Shown: positions 1 to 6,010 of the stretch, in pieces
Layout of the letters: every line of letters begins with the position of its first letter
How positions within the stretch are numbered: the stretch's first letter is position 1
Assembly: GCA_051886215.1 (NCBI GenBank)
Contig: JBJEXX010000052.1
Location: 1-17,489 of the forward strand
Direction of reading: 5' to 3'
Length of the DNA: 17,489 nucleotides
Source of the DNA: JBJEXX01 sp051886215
Lineage (GTDB): Bacteria > Bacillota_I > Bacilli_A > RF39 > UBA660
Made by a program: the position numbers and the translations under genes
The notes under the pieces: model-generated
What the model saw: only the letters and a program-made list of their open reading frames with translations
Told to the model about the DNA's origin: nothing
The model's database searches: none

Positions 1-49
1 GGATTATGATTTTTTATTTTTTTATTTTAAACGCACTTTCCTTATAAAT

Positions 50-74
50 AAAAAAGTTCACTATGAACTTTTTT
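50..74 (-). terminator. Intrinsic terminator of the kinase-regulator operon
   Basis: Read on the minus strand, an 11-base arm and its perfect complement (50-60 and 64-74 on the plus strand) flank a 3-base loop, and the transcript then runs into a T-rich tract. The stop codon of the histidine kinase (76..74) overlaps the first base of the stem. The stem is A+T-rich with one GTTC/GAAC core. Confidence 0.7.
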
Positions 75-1357
75 TATTTTATAGTAATCTTTTGAATATA
101 ATAATTATTTAATAGAGAGTTTTTCACTTCAAAATTTTTGTTTTTAGAAACTAACTTTTTAGCAAGATATGTACCCTTACCTCTATTTTCACCTTTACTA
201 GAAACACCTTTTGTTCCTATTTTGTTTAAATCTATATTATCTTTATATGTATTAGTTATAACTACATTTAACTCATTTTTTATTTTATAAACTTCAAAAG
301 AAATATTTTTCTCTTTACTATCTATTGCTGCTTCAATAGCATTATCAAAATAAATACCAATTAAACGAAATAATAGTTTAGAATCCTGTCTAGATAATTT
401 TTTTAATTTATTAGTAACTTTATTACTGACATCTGTAATTAAATGTAAATTATTATTTTTTGCAATCATAAATTTGTAATATAATAAACCTTTTAATCCA
501 CCTTTAGGAATTGGTTTCAAATCTATTACCCAACTATCTTCTATAGAATTTTTTCTATTTAATATTTTATCAATTGCTTCTCTCACTTCTTCTATGTTAT
601 CCATTTCATAAATGGCACTTAAACTATTCTTTGATTCATGAAGCTCTAATTGTTCGTCTTCAATCCATTCTTCAAAAGTTTGAACATAATCTAATAAACC
701 ATCATATTCATCCAATAACTTATTATAATTGTTTGATTCTTTAATATAGATGAACAATATAAGTGCGACTAAAATATAAGTTGATATATTTATAAAATAA
801 TCCAAATCAGGTTTAAAATTATAATATATATTATAACTTATTAAAAGTAATAAAACAACTGTTAATAAAACTTCGGATAGAACTGATATAAAATGATTAT
901 TGGAAGATTTATTAACAAACGAGTATATCCAATTAGATATAAGTTTAATTTTTGTAAAAATAAATATTAAAGTTGATATAAATACATTTCCAAATATCAT
1001 CCAAAAATAATTAGTTCTAAAAGCGACTTTTGGAACAAAAGAAATAGTAAAAAAAATGCCACAAGCATCCGCTAAAACTACTAAAATCATAATAACAGCA
1101 GTCATAATAATTGATTTGCGCAAATCAAAATTAAATATTTCTTTATAAGCAAGAATCATTACAATAAACATAAGTGTTGATTGAAGTATCGAAAATTCGA
1201 CTTTTGTAAAAAAGAAAGTACATATTGTTAATGCCAAAATCCAAATTATTTGTCTTGCTTCTATTTTTATCTTTGTTTGTTCTATATTAGCGATTGCTAA
1301 GGCTCCACCAACTGATAATATCATAGAACCTATAAACTTAACTAACAACACGATCAA
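74..1357 (-). CDS. AgrC/ComD-type GHKL sensor histidine kinase
   Basis: Membrane sensor kinase of the AgrC/ComD-like GHKL family, which senses an extracellular signal, often a peptide, and phosphorylates a LytTR response regulator. Residues 1-205 hold about six or seven hydrophobic membrane segments. A probable dimerisation helix follows (about 208-250), with the likely phosphoacceptor H240 in an HESKNSL motif. The C-terminal ATPase domain has an N box (DNAIEAA, N339) and a glycine-rich ATP lid (NRGKGTYLA, about 391-399). No canonical HisKA domain is present, as usual for this family. The start is uncertain: TTG at 1357 lies only 4 bases from an AGGAG site, GTG at 1351 is better spaced (10 bases), and the first ATG is at 1324. 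The gene overlaps the upstream regulator by about 20 bases, so translation is probably coupled. No peptide or AgrB-like gene is visible, so the ligand is unknown. Confidence 0.88.
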   Translation of the reverse strand: MIVLLVKFIGSMILSVGGALAIANIEQTKIKIEARQIIWILALTICTFFFTKVEFSILQSTLMFIVMILAYKEIFNFDLRKSIIMTAVIMILVVLADACGIFFTISFVPKVAFRTNYFWMIFGNVFISTLIFIFTKIKLISNWIYSFVNKSSNNHFISVLSEVLLTVVLLLLISYNIYYNFKPDLDYFINISTYILVALILFIYIKESNNYNKLLDEYDGLLDYVQTFEEWIEDEQLELHESKNSLSAIYEMDNIEEVREAIDKILNRKNSIEDSWVIDLKPIPKGGLKGLLYYKFMIAKNNNLHLITDVSNKVTNKLKKLSRQDSKLLFRLIGIYFDNAIEAAIDSKEKNISFEVYKIKNELNVVITNTYKDNIDLNKIGTKGVSSKGENRGKGTYLAKKLVSKNKNFEVKNSLLNNYYIQKITIK

Positions 1358-2063
1358 TCAACTCCTTTTTATATTTTCTAGCAACTAAATAAATACTTTC
1401 ACCATTTTTAAAAGTTAATTTATTTTCACTTACATTGAATTCTTTTAATAAATCTAAATTTACTATTAAACTTCTATGTACTTTCATAAAAGTTCTATCT
1501 AACATCTTTTCTACTTCACTTAAATTTTTTCTAATTAGTTGGTCGCCATATATTGTTTTTATAATACATCTTTTGCTATCTTGTTCTTTTTCTATATATA
1601 ATATATGTCTATATTCTATTCTCTTAATTACGTGATTTAATTCATAAGTAATACTTTTTTCTGTATTGTTATAGTTTTTTAAAGCTCTTTTAATATTCTC
1701 TTCTATTCTTTTCTCGCATCCATCTACTTTAGAAACGAAATCTAAAAGATATAATCTATTACCTAGAGCTTCATATCTATATTCACTGAATGAGGTAACA
1801 ACTATTATGATAGAACTCCAATCATCAAATTCTTCTCTAATCATTCTAGCAGCATCTATCCCAGATGCTTCTCCCATTCTTATATCTAAGAAATATATTT
1901 TGAAACCTATATCACTTTTTACTACATTTCTAAACTCTTTATTATAGTCTGCATATTCATATGTTTTATAATCCATATCAAGTTTCATCATGTAACTGTC
2001 TATAGTTTTTTGCAAATTATCACGAAATTCTTTACTGTCATCACAAATAATAAAGTTTAACAT
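1338..2063 (-). CDS. AgrA-like LytTR-family response regulator
   Basis: Cytoplasmic DNA-binding response regulator, presumed partner of the overlapping kinase. Residues 1-125 form a receiver domain with acidic pocket D8/D9, phosphoacceptor D60 (FLDIRMG), T90 and K112. Residues about 138-238 match a LytTR domain, including the typical KVHRSLIVN stretch near residue 194; LytTR proteins bind direct repeats upstream of their targets. Length (241 aa) is normal for AgrA/ComE relatives. ATG at 2063 has a purine-rich ribosome site (AAGGA) upstream. The gene seems to be transcribed from its own promoter after the upstream glycosyltransferase terminates. Targets cannot be named; I did not find a convincing pair of LytTR-type direct repeats in the window. 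Confidence 0.9.
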   Translation of the reverse strand: MLNFIICDDSKEFRDNLQKTIDSYMMKLDMDYKTYEYADYNKEFRNVVKSDIGFKIYFLDIRMGEASGIDAARMIREEFDDWSSIIIVVTSFSEYRYEALGNRLYLLDFVSKVDGCEKRIEENIKRALKNYNNTEKSITYELNHVIKRIEYRHILYIEKEQDSKRCIIKTIYGDQLIRKNLSEVEKMLDRTFMKVHRSLIVNLDLLKEFNVSENKLTFKNGESIYLVARKYKKELIDRVVS

Positions 2064-2084
2064 ATTATCATTCCTTCCTTAATG

Positions 2085-2093
2085 ATTTTACCA
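2085..2093 (-). promoter_or_regulatory. Candidate extended -10 promoter for the two-component operon
   Basis: On the minus strand TGGTAAAAT gives a TGn motif followed by a -10 hexamer matching TATAAT at 5 of 6 bases. No good -35 element lies at 16-18 bases. The start of transcription would fall inside or just upstream of the ribosome site of the response regulator, so the leader would be only about 15 bases. Confidence 0.35.
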
Positions 2094-2113
2094 TATTTTT
2101 CCAAAAATAAATC

Positions 2114-2152
2114 AAAAAAAAAGAAAATTAGACTTTTTTTAATTTCTTTTTT
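2114..2152 (-). terminator. Probable intrinsic terminator of the tagO-like gene
   Basis: On the minus strand the coding end forms an A+T-rich stem of about 13 pairs with one bulged base (arms about 2140-2152 and 2117-2130), followed by a long T tract. The stop codon TAA (2130..2128) lies in the 3' arm. The stem has only one G-C pair, so efficiency may be modest. Confidence 0.5.
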
Positions 2153-3216
2153 ACTTTTTTCTCTAATAATTTAGTTTTTTCTGGTATTTTATTGGATACT
2201 ATATTAGTATTTAATACAAACCACACAACTATTATAAATAACAATATATATATTATTATACTTACTATGCCATTTTTTAACATATAAAAGATTGAAGCTA
2301 AAGAAAATAAAATATCTATAAAGTATATTATTAAAACTGTTGATCTTTGAGAAAAGTTCATATTAATTAATTGGTAATGAATATGTTCTTTATCTGCTGA
2401 AAAGATGGGTTGTTTTTTTAATAATCTTCTTATTATAGCAAATAATGTATCCAATATTGGAATTGCTAAAATAAGTATTGGTACAAAAAATGATGTTAAG
2501 GCTGGGCCTTTAAATCCTAATAAACATATCATAGCAATCATATATCCTTGAAATGTTGTACAATCTCCTGCGAATATACTAGCCGGATAAAAATTATGAA
2601 TTAAAAATCCTAATGTTGAACCCAACATTATGAAACATAATAATATCTCTAAAGTTCCAAATCTTCCCTGTAAAAAACATATAATACCCATAGTTAGATA
2701 AAATATTGAAGATATTCCTCCACTTAGTCCGTCTATTCCATCTATTAAATTAATAATATTCATACAAGCAATTATGAATATTATAGTTAATGGATAAGCC
2801 CAAAATCCAAAATTTATAATATAACCAAAAGCAGTAATTTTATCTAATAGCAATCCTCCATAAAATACAACTATAAAGGCTGCGATAAGTTGACCTATTA
2901 TTTTTTTCCAACCTATTGATTCTATATCATCTATTATTCCAGTTAATATCACAATAAAACTACCTATTAATATGGAATTCATTTGATGCGAATAATTTCC
3001 AAACAACATATATCCTAATAGAAAAGCAAGATATATACCTACTCCTCCTAGTTTTGGCATTTCTTTTTTATGTATATGTCTATTTCCTTCTTCGCTTCTT
3101 GGTTTATCTGTTGCATTTATTAATACCGCAATTTTCTTCATATATATCATTATTATAGAACTAGCAACCATTGTTGTTAAAACTATTATTATCATTCTTA
3201 TTATTTCATTTGTCAT
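2128..3216 (-). CDS. WecA/TagO-like undecaprenyl-phosphate glycosyl-1-phosphate transferase
   Basis: Polytopic membrane enzyme of the MraY/WecA/TagO superfamily. These transfer a sugar-1-phosphate, typically GlcNAc-1-P from UDP-GlcNAc, onto undecaprenyl phosphate, starting teichoic acid or other wall glycopolymers. Family motifs are in order: an N-terminal DKP...MPKLGG loop (about 37-58), the Mg-binding DD pair (96-97, IIDDIESIG), NLIDGIDGL (156-164), the PASIFAGD motif with catalytic Asp (about 218), and a late cytoplasmic DKEHIHYQL motif (about 275-282). Around ten hydrophobic segments are present. Departures from consensus are about four extra residues in the first loop and GDCTT in place of the usual GDxGS. 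Start: GTG at 3225 is also in frame, but the promoter at 3241-3269 would leave it almost no leader, and GAAGTG sits correctly before ATG 3216. The exact sugar substrate is not readable. Confidence 0.85.
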   Translation of the reverse strand: MTNEIIRMIIIVLTTMVASSIIMIYMKKIAVLINATDKPRSEEGNRHIHKKEMPKLGGVGIYLAFLLGYMLFGNYSHQMNSILIGSFIVILTGIIDDIESIGWKKIIGQLIAAFIVVFYGGLLLDKITAFGYIINFGFWAYPLTIIFIIACMNIINLIDGIDGLSGGISSIFYLTMGIICFLQGRFGTLEILLCFIMLGSTLGFLIHNFYPASIFAGDCTTFQGYMIAMICLLGFKGPALTSFFVPILILAIPILDTLFAIIRRLLKKQPIFSADKEHIHYQLINMNFSQRSTVLIIYFIDILFSLASIFYMLKNGIVSIIIYILLFIIVVWFVLNTNIVSNKIPEKTKLLEKKVKKKLKKV

Positions 3217-3240
3217 TACTAACACTTCTTTCTTAAATTT

Positions 3241-3269
3241 AGTATAACAAATATAATGAAATTAGTGAA
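3241..3269 (-). promoter_or_regulatory. Sigma-A-type promoter of the tagO-like gene
   Basis: On the minus strand TTCACT (3269..3264), a 17-base spacer and TATACT (3246..3241) form a good vegetative promoter, with an extended -10 TGT just before the hexamer. The predicted start near 3234 gives an 18-base leader to ATG 3216 and argues against the upstream GTG. Confidence 0.6.
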
Positions 3270-3281
3270 GTATTAATATTT

Positions 3282-4259
3282 TTATCTCTTATTAATCTCA
3301 AAGTATTTTTTAAAACCTTCTGCAATACTTGTAGTTGGTTCGTTCGCTATCAGTATAGGAATATTTAATTCATCTTCAAATAAATCAGCAATTCCCTTTA
3401 ATTGAGCTGATCCTCCTGTTAAAACTAAACCTTTATCAACAATATCGGCGGATAATTCAGGTGGAGTTGTCTCTAAAATACTTTTTATATTTTTTATAAT
3501 TAAGTGTACACTATCTTCTATCGCTTCTTTTACTTCCTTTGAAGTAATTTCAATACTATTAGGAAGCCCCGTTATTAAATTTCTACCTTTGACTTCTAGT
3601 GTTTCTCCTTTTTCTATTTTATACACGCATCCTATTTTTCTTTTTATATTCTCAGCTGTTTGTGATCCTATAAGTAATTTATATTTTAATTTTATATATT
3701 TTTTAATATCTTCATTAAATGTTTTCCCAGCTGTTTTAATTGAATTACTTATTACTATATCATTTAGAGAAATGATAGCTATTTCTGTTGTACCTCTACC
3801 TATATCTACTACCATATTAGCAAGAGGTTTATCAATATCCATACCAATGCCTAAAGCTGCGATTTTAGGTTTTTCTTCTAAAATCACTTTTTTAGCGCCC
3901 AACACTTCTCCTAATTCTTTAATAGCATTTTTTTCTACTTTGGTTATATTTGATGGAAAAGTTAAAACTATTGTGGGTCTAGTTAAAGATGAAGTGTAAT
4001 TATTTTCTTTTAAGAGATTAGAAATTAATCCTTCTGTTAAAGAAAAATCATCTATTATACTATTTTTTATTGGCCTTATAGCTTTTATTTTTCCTGGTGT
4101 TCTTCCTACCATAGCACTTGCTTTTTTACCTACAGCAATTATATTTTTTGTTTCATTATCTATGGCAACAACTGAAGCATCATTTACAATAAGCCCATCT
4201 TTATCACTATAAATTAAAATACTATCACTACCTAAATCTATTCCTAATCTTTTAGACAT
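3282..4259 (-). CDS. mbl: MreB/Mbl-family bacterial actin, divergent
   Basis: Rod-shape actin homologue; the family forms membrane-associated filaments that guide lateral wall synthesis. The 325-residue length fits MreB/Mbl (about 330-345). ATPase motifs are recognisable: phosphate 1 (GIDLGSDS, 6-13), the family signature VGRTPGKIKAIRP (51-63), phosphate 2 (DIGRGTTE, 152-159) and the adenosine motif LTGGSAQLKGI (280-290). Two changes stand out. R155 replaces the middle glycine of the usual DIGGGTT loop, and the usual EEP motif before the AAIG helix reads EKP (129-131). Either could weaken ATP binding or hydrolysis. The gene follows the SpoIIQ-like gene; spoIIQ and mbl are also near neighbours in B. 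subtilis, which favours Mbl over MreB. A terminator upstream and a TATAAT promoter suggest it has its own transcript. ATG 4259 is preceded by AAGGTGA. Confidence 0.85.
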   Translation of the reverse strand: MSKRLGIDLGSDSILIYSDKDGLIVNDASVVAIDNETKNIIAVGKKASAMVGRTPGKIKAIRPIKNSIIDDFSLTEGLISNLLKENNYTSSLTRPTIVLTFPSNITKVEKNAIKELGEVLGAKKVILEEKPKIAALGIGMDIDKPLANMVVDIGRGTTEIAIISLNDIVISNSIKTAGKTFNEDIKKYIKLKYKLLIGSQTAENIKRKIGCVYKIEKGETLEVKGRNLITGLPNSIEITSKEVKEAIEDSVHLIIKNIKSILETTPPELSADIVDKGLVLTGGSAQLKGIADLFEDELNIPILIANEPTTSIAEGFKKYFEINKR

Positions 4260-4277
4260 TTTATCACCTTCAGTTGT

Positions 4278-4308
4278 ATTATACCCAATAAATTAATTTA
4301 TATAACAA
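4278..4308 (-). promoter_or_regulatory. Candidate promoter for the mbl-like gene
   Basis: A perfect TATAAT lies at 4283..4278 on the minus strand. The best -35 candidate is TTGTTA (4308..4303) at a long spacing of 19 bases, overlapping the T tract of the upstream terminator. The transcript would start about 12 bases before the ATG. Confidence 0.4.
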
Positions 4309-4331
4309 AAAAAGATTTATCATAAATCTTT
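4307..4331 (-). terminator. Intrinsic terminator of the SpoIIQ-like gene
   Basis: On the minus strand nine-base arms (4331..4323 and 4319..4311) pair perfectly around a 3-base loop that is the TGA stop codon of the gene (4322..4320). The 3' arm runs into seven T residues. Confidence 0.75.
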
Positions 4332-4946
4332 TATATCTTTGTTATAACAATTTTCTGGATTTAATACTTTATCATCTTTTGTTACTTGAAAATATAAGTG
4401 ATTTCCTAAATCTTTTTCTATCTTATTTGTACCACTTTTACCAATTGTCTGTCCTTGAGATACTACATCGCCTTTTTTTACAGTTACTTCTGATAGACTT
4501 TCGTATGTTGTTACTATATTATTTTCGTGTTCAATAACTACTATTTTTCCTAATGCATCATCTTCACTTACTTCTATTACTTTACCATCTAATACTGTTA
4601 CAACTTCAAAAATATTTTCTAATACATAATCTATACCATTGTTTTGCATATATGTATTATTATATTTAATTATTGAATTTTCTTGATCTTTGCTTTCACC
4701 TTTATAATCATAAAATCCCTTACCTATAGTTACATTTGCATCTTTATATGGACTAATCATTGTTATTTTAGTATTTACTACTGGAATGTCATTATCTAAT
4801 ATAGCTTCAGTTACATATGTATTATAACTTTCTTCTGATGTTTTTAAAGTTTTAGCAGTATAATATACGCTTATTATAAGAGTTAATATTGATAACACAT
4901 AAATTGTTGGTAATACAAATGGTCTTAATTTTAAATTCTTTTTCAT
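4320..4946 (-). CDS. spoIIQ: SpoIIQ-like LytM/M23-fold protein, catalytically degenerate
   Basis: Membrane-anchored LytM (peptidase M23) fold protein, 208 aa. Residues 13-31 form one membrane anchor; about 60-190 form an extracytoplasmic LytM domain, with a GIDY motif at 104-107, VKKGDVVSQGQTIGKSG at about 156-172 and the terminal HLYFQV at 183-188. The zinc-site residues are mostly gone: N102 where the first His belongs, S150 in place of His in the YxHL motif, and Y185 in place of the second His of HxH. Only D106 and H183 remain. SpoIIQ of B. subtilis is also degenerate and serves as a scaffold in the forespore membrane, binding SpoIIIAH during engulfment. Assignment to SpoIIQ rests on this degeneration, the single anchor, and position directly before mbl and after a YwzB-like gene. 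A generic M23 protein cannot be excluded. ATG 4946 has an AGGTGA site. Confidence 0.75.
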   Translation of the reverse strand: MKKNLKLRPFVLPTIYVLSILTLIISVYYTAKTLKTSEESYNTYVTEAILDNDIPVVNTKITMISPYKDANVTIGKGFYDYKGESKDQENSIIKYNNTYMQNNGIDYVLENIFEVVTVLDGKVIEVSEDDALGKIVVIEHENNIVTTYESLSEVTVKKGDVVSQGQTIGKSGTNKIEKDLGNHLYFQVTKDDKVLNPENCYNKDIKDL

Positions 4947-4962
4947 TTTTTCACCTCATTTA

Positions 4963-4992
4963 AAGTTTCTGCATAAAAAAGAATTTTATACA
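4963..4992 (-). promoter_or_regulatory. Candidate forespore (sigma-F-like) promoter of spoIIQ
   Basis: On the minus strand TGTATA (4992..4987) matches the sigma-F -35 consensus WGHATA. After 14 bases GCAGAAACTT (4972..4963) matches the -10 consensus GGNRANAHTR at 8 of 10 positions. No good sigma-A pair is seen in the 63-base gap. The inferred start lies right at the ribosome site. Confidence 0.35.
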
Positions 4993-4993
4993 T

Positions 4994-5022
4994 AAAAAAA
5001 CTTATCTTTTTAATAAGATAAG
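4994..5022 (-). terminator. Intrinsic terminator of the rpiB-DUF1146 unit
   Basis: On the minus strand eight-base arms CTTATCTT/AAGATAAG (5022..5015 and 5008..5001) enclose a 6-base loop that contains the TAA stop codon (5012..5010). Seven T residues follow. Confidence 0.75.
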
Positions 5023-5198
5023 AAAAAATCATATAAGAAATTAGTAACTAAATATATCATAGCAAGCACTAATAGAAAATAAAACAATCTTGCTTGAAAT
5101 ACTTTGTTTTTTTTAAAAATTTGATTTATATTGATTGAATCCATTGACCATACTACTAATATAGCAACAAATATATATATAAAGAATTTTACTGACAT
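5010..5198 (-). CDS. DUF1146 (YwzB-like) small membrane protein
   Basis: A 62-residue protein with two membrane segments (about 3-17 and 38-58) joined by a basic loop. The spacing and residues of the loop, a Trp before SININ and then FKKNKVFQARL, fit the DUF1146/YwzB family as I remember it. Its function is unknown. In B. subtilis, ywzB lies just after the ATP synthase operon, near murAA-spoIID-spoIIQ; here the gene sits directly upstream of the SpoIIQ-like gene, which supports the assignment. It starts only 3 bases after the rpiB stop, with a GGAG ribosome site inside the end of rpiB, so the two are surely co-transcribed and probably translationally coupled. A terminator closes the unit. Confidence 0.75.
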   Translation of the reverse strand: MSVKFFIYIFVAILVVWSMDSININQIFKKNKVFQARLFYFLLVLAMIYLVTNFLYDFFLSY

Positions 5199-5201
5199 AT
5201 A

Positions 5202-5639
5202 TTACTCCATATTATCTTCTAATTTTTTTATTCTTCTTTTGTGTCTTTCTAAATTAGAAAAATCAGTATTAATAAATGTATCTATTATATCTTTTGCTAA
5301 ATAGGTAGGCATCCTTCCATTTAAAGCCAAACAATTTGCATCATTATCTAATCTTGTCATTTTAGCTTCTTCTACATTGTCTACTTTAGCACATCTAATA
5401 CCTTTTACTTTATTACACGCAATTGAAATGCCTATACCAGTAGAACAAATAGCAATTCCATAATCAATATCTTTATTATTGATACCTTCACATAATTTAT
5501 GAGCAAAATCCGGATAATCAACAGATTCTGTAGAGTTAGTTCCATAATCAATGGTTTCTATTTTTATTTTTTTTAAATAATTTTTTAATTTTTCTTTTAA
5601 TTTGTATCCACCATGATCACTAGCTAAACCTATTTTCAT
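5202..5639 (-). CDS. rpiB: Ribose-5-phosphate isomerase B
   Basis: Cytosolic RpiB/LacAB-family sugar-phosphate isomerase that interconverts ribose 5-phosphate and ribulose 5-phosphate in the pentose phosphate pathway. The 145-residue length is typical. D8-H9 (SDHGG), the catalytic base C65 in CSTGIGI, the following T67, G68 and G70, and the basic C-terminal region (about 132-139) are all present. One position differs: the conserved HND motif, whose His (H98 in E. coli numbering) helps open the sugar ring, reads DND (98-100). The enzyme could act on another sugar phosphate or be altered in activity. The start ATG 5639 follows AAGGTGG. The gene has an extended -10 promoter and is followed closely by the DUF1146 gene. 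Confidence 0.92.
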   Translation of the reverse strand: MKIGLASDHGGYKLKEKLKNYLKKIKIETIDYGTNSTESVDYPDFAHKLCEGINNKDIDYGIAICSTGIGISIACNKVKGIRCAKVDNVEEAKMTRLDNDANCLALNGRMPTYLAKDIIDTFINTDFSNLERHKRRIKKLEDNME

Positions 5640-5663
5640 ATAACCACCTTACCTTATATTTAA

Positions 5664-5672
5664 AGTATATCA
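5664..5672 (-). promoter_or_regulatory. Extended -10 promoter of rpiB
   Basis: On the minus strand TGATATACT (5672..5664) is an extended -10 (TGn plus a hexamer matching TATAAT at 5 of 6). No good -35 is visible upstream. The predicted leader is about 18 bases. Confidence 0.45.
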
Positions 5673-5702
5673 TTAATTTGTGTATTTTTTATGTTTTTTA
5701 TG

Positions 5703-5730
5703 AAAAAAAAACTAGAAATAAATTCTAGTT
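5703..5730 (-). terminator. Intrinsic terminator of rpmE
   Basis: On the minus strand arms AACTAGAA/TTCTAGTT (5730..5723 and 5717..5710) pair perfectly around a 5-base loop and run into nine T residues. The TAG stop codon of rpmE (5727..5725) is inside the 5' arm. Confidence 0.78.
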
Positions 5731-5928
5731 ATCAAATCCATATTTTTTATTGAATTGTTCTACTTTACCTTTTTTAGATCCTCTTGCTTGTTTTCCTGTA
5801 TAGAATGGATGACATTTTGAACAAACTTCAACTTCTATTTCTTCTTTTGTACTTCTTGTTTTAAATGTATTTCCACAAGCACATTTAGCAATAGCATCTT
5901 TATATTCTGGATGTATTCCTTTTTTCAT
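5725..5928 (-). CDS. rpmE: 50S ribosomal protein L31 (zinc-binding type)
   Basis: Ribosomal protein bL31 of the large subunit, 67 aa, located at the inter-subunit bridge region. It is the zinc-binding (C+) type: C16, C18, C36 and C39 form the CxC...CxxC site, and the C-terminal HPFYTGKQ segment is typical of L31. In B. subtilis the zinc-containing RpmE is replaced by a zinc-free paralogue during zinc limitation; no paralogue is present here. ATG 5928 is preceded by a strong AGGAGG site. The gene has its own promoter in the end of the upstream SGNH-fold gene, a structured leader and its own terminator, so it is likely a single-gene transcript. Confidence 0.97.
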   Translation of the reverse strand: MKKGIHPEYKDAIAKCACGNTFKTRSTKEEIEVEVCSKCHPFYTGKQARGSKKGKVEQFNKKYGFDN

Positions 5929-5944
5929 ATTTTCCTCCTTACCG

Positions 5945-5964
5945 CCATGGTAATTAAACCATAG
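5945..5964 (-). promoter_or_regulatory. Leader hairpin of rpmE, possible L31 autoregulatory element
   Basis: The roughly 47-base rpmE leader contains a hairpin of seven pairs (minus strand, CTATGGT and ACCATGG arms around TTAATT, one G-U pair), followed after a few bases by GGTAAGGAGG. L31 leaders that let the protein repress its own translation are known in Bacillota. The hairpin is seen; the assignment to that class is inference. Confidence 0.4.
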
Positions 5965-5981
5965 TCATTCAATGTGAAACT

Positions 5982-6010
5982 ATTATATCAACTTTTATTA
6001 GCTTTAGCAA
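5982..6010 (-). promoter_or_regulatory. Sigma-A-type promoter of rpmE
   Basis: On the minus strand TTGCTA (6010..6005), a 17-base spacer and a perfect TATAAT (5987..5982) with extended TGA. The -35 lies within the last codons of the upstream SGNH-fold gene. The transcript would start near 5975. Confidence 0.65.

Noticed and set aside
1..49. A gene or signal peptide ORF left of the kinase
   Set aside because: Only A+T-rich sequence after a terminator is visible; too short to support anything.
3589..3999. Plus-strand open frames opposite mbl, and likewise opposite the response regulator, murA, fba, mntP and prmC
   Set aside because: They are antisense shadows in A+T-rich coding DNA, without ribosome sites, promoters or recognisable motifs.
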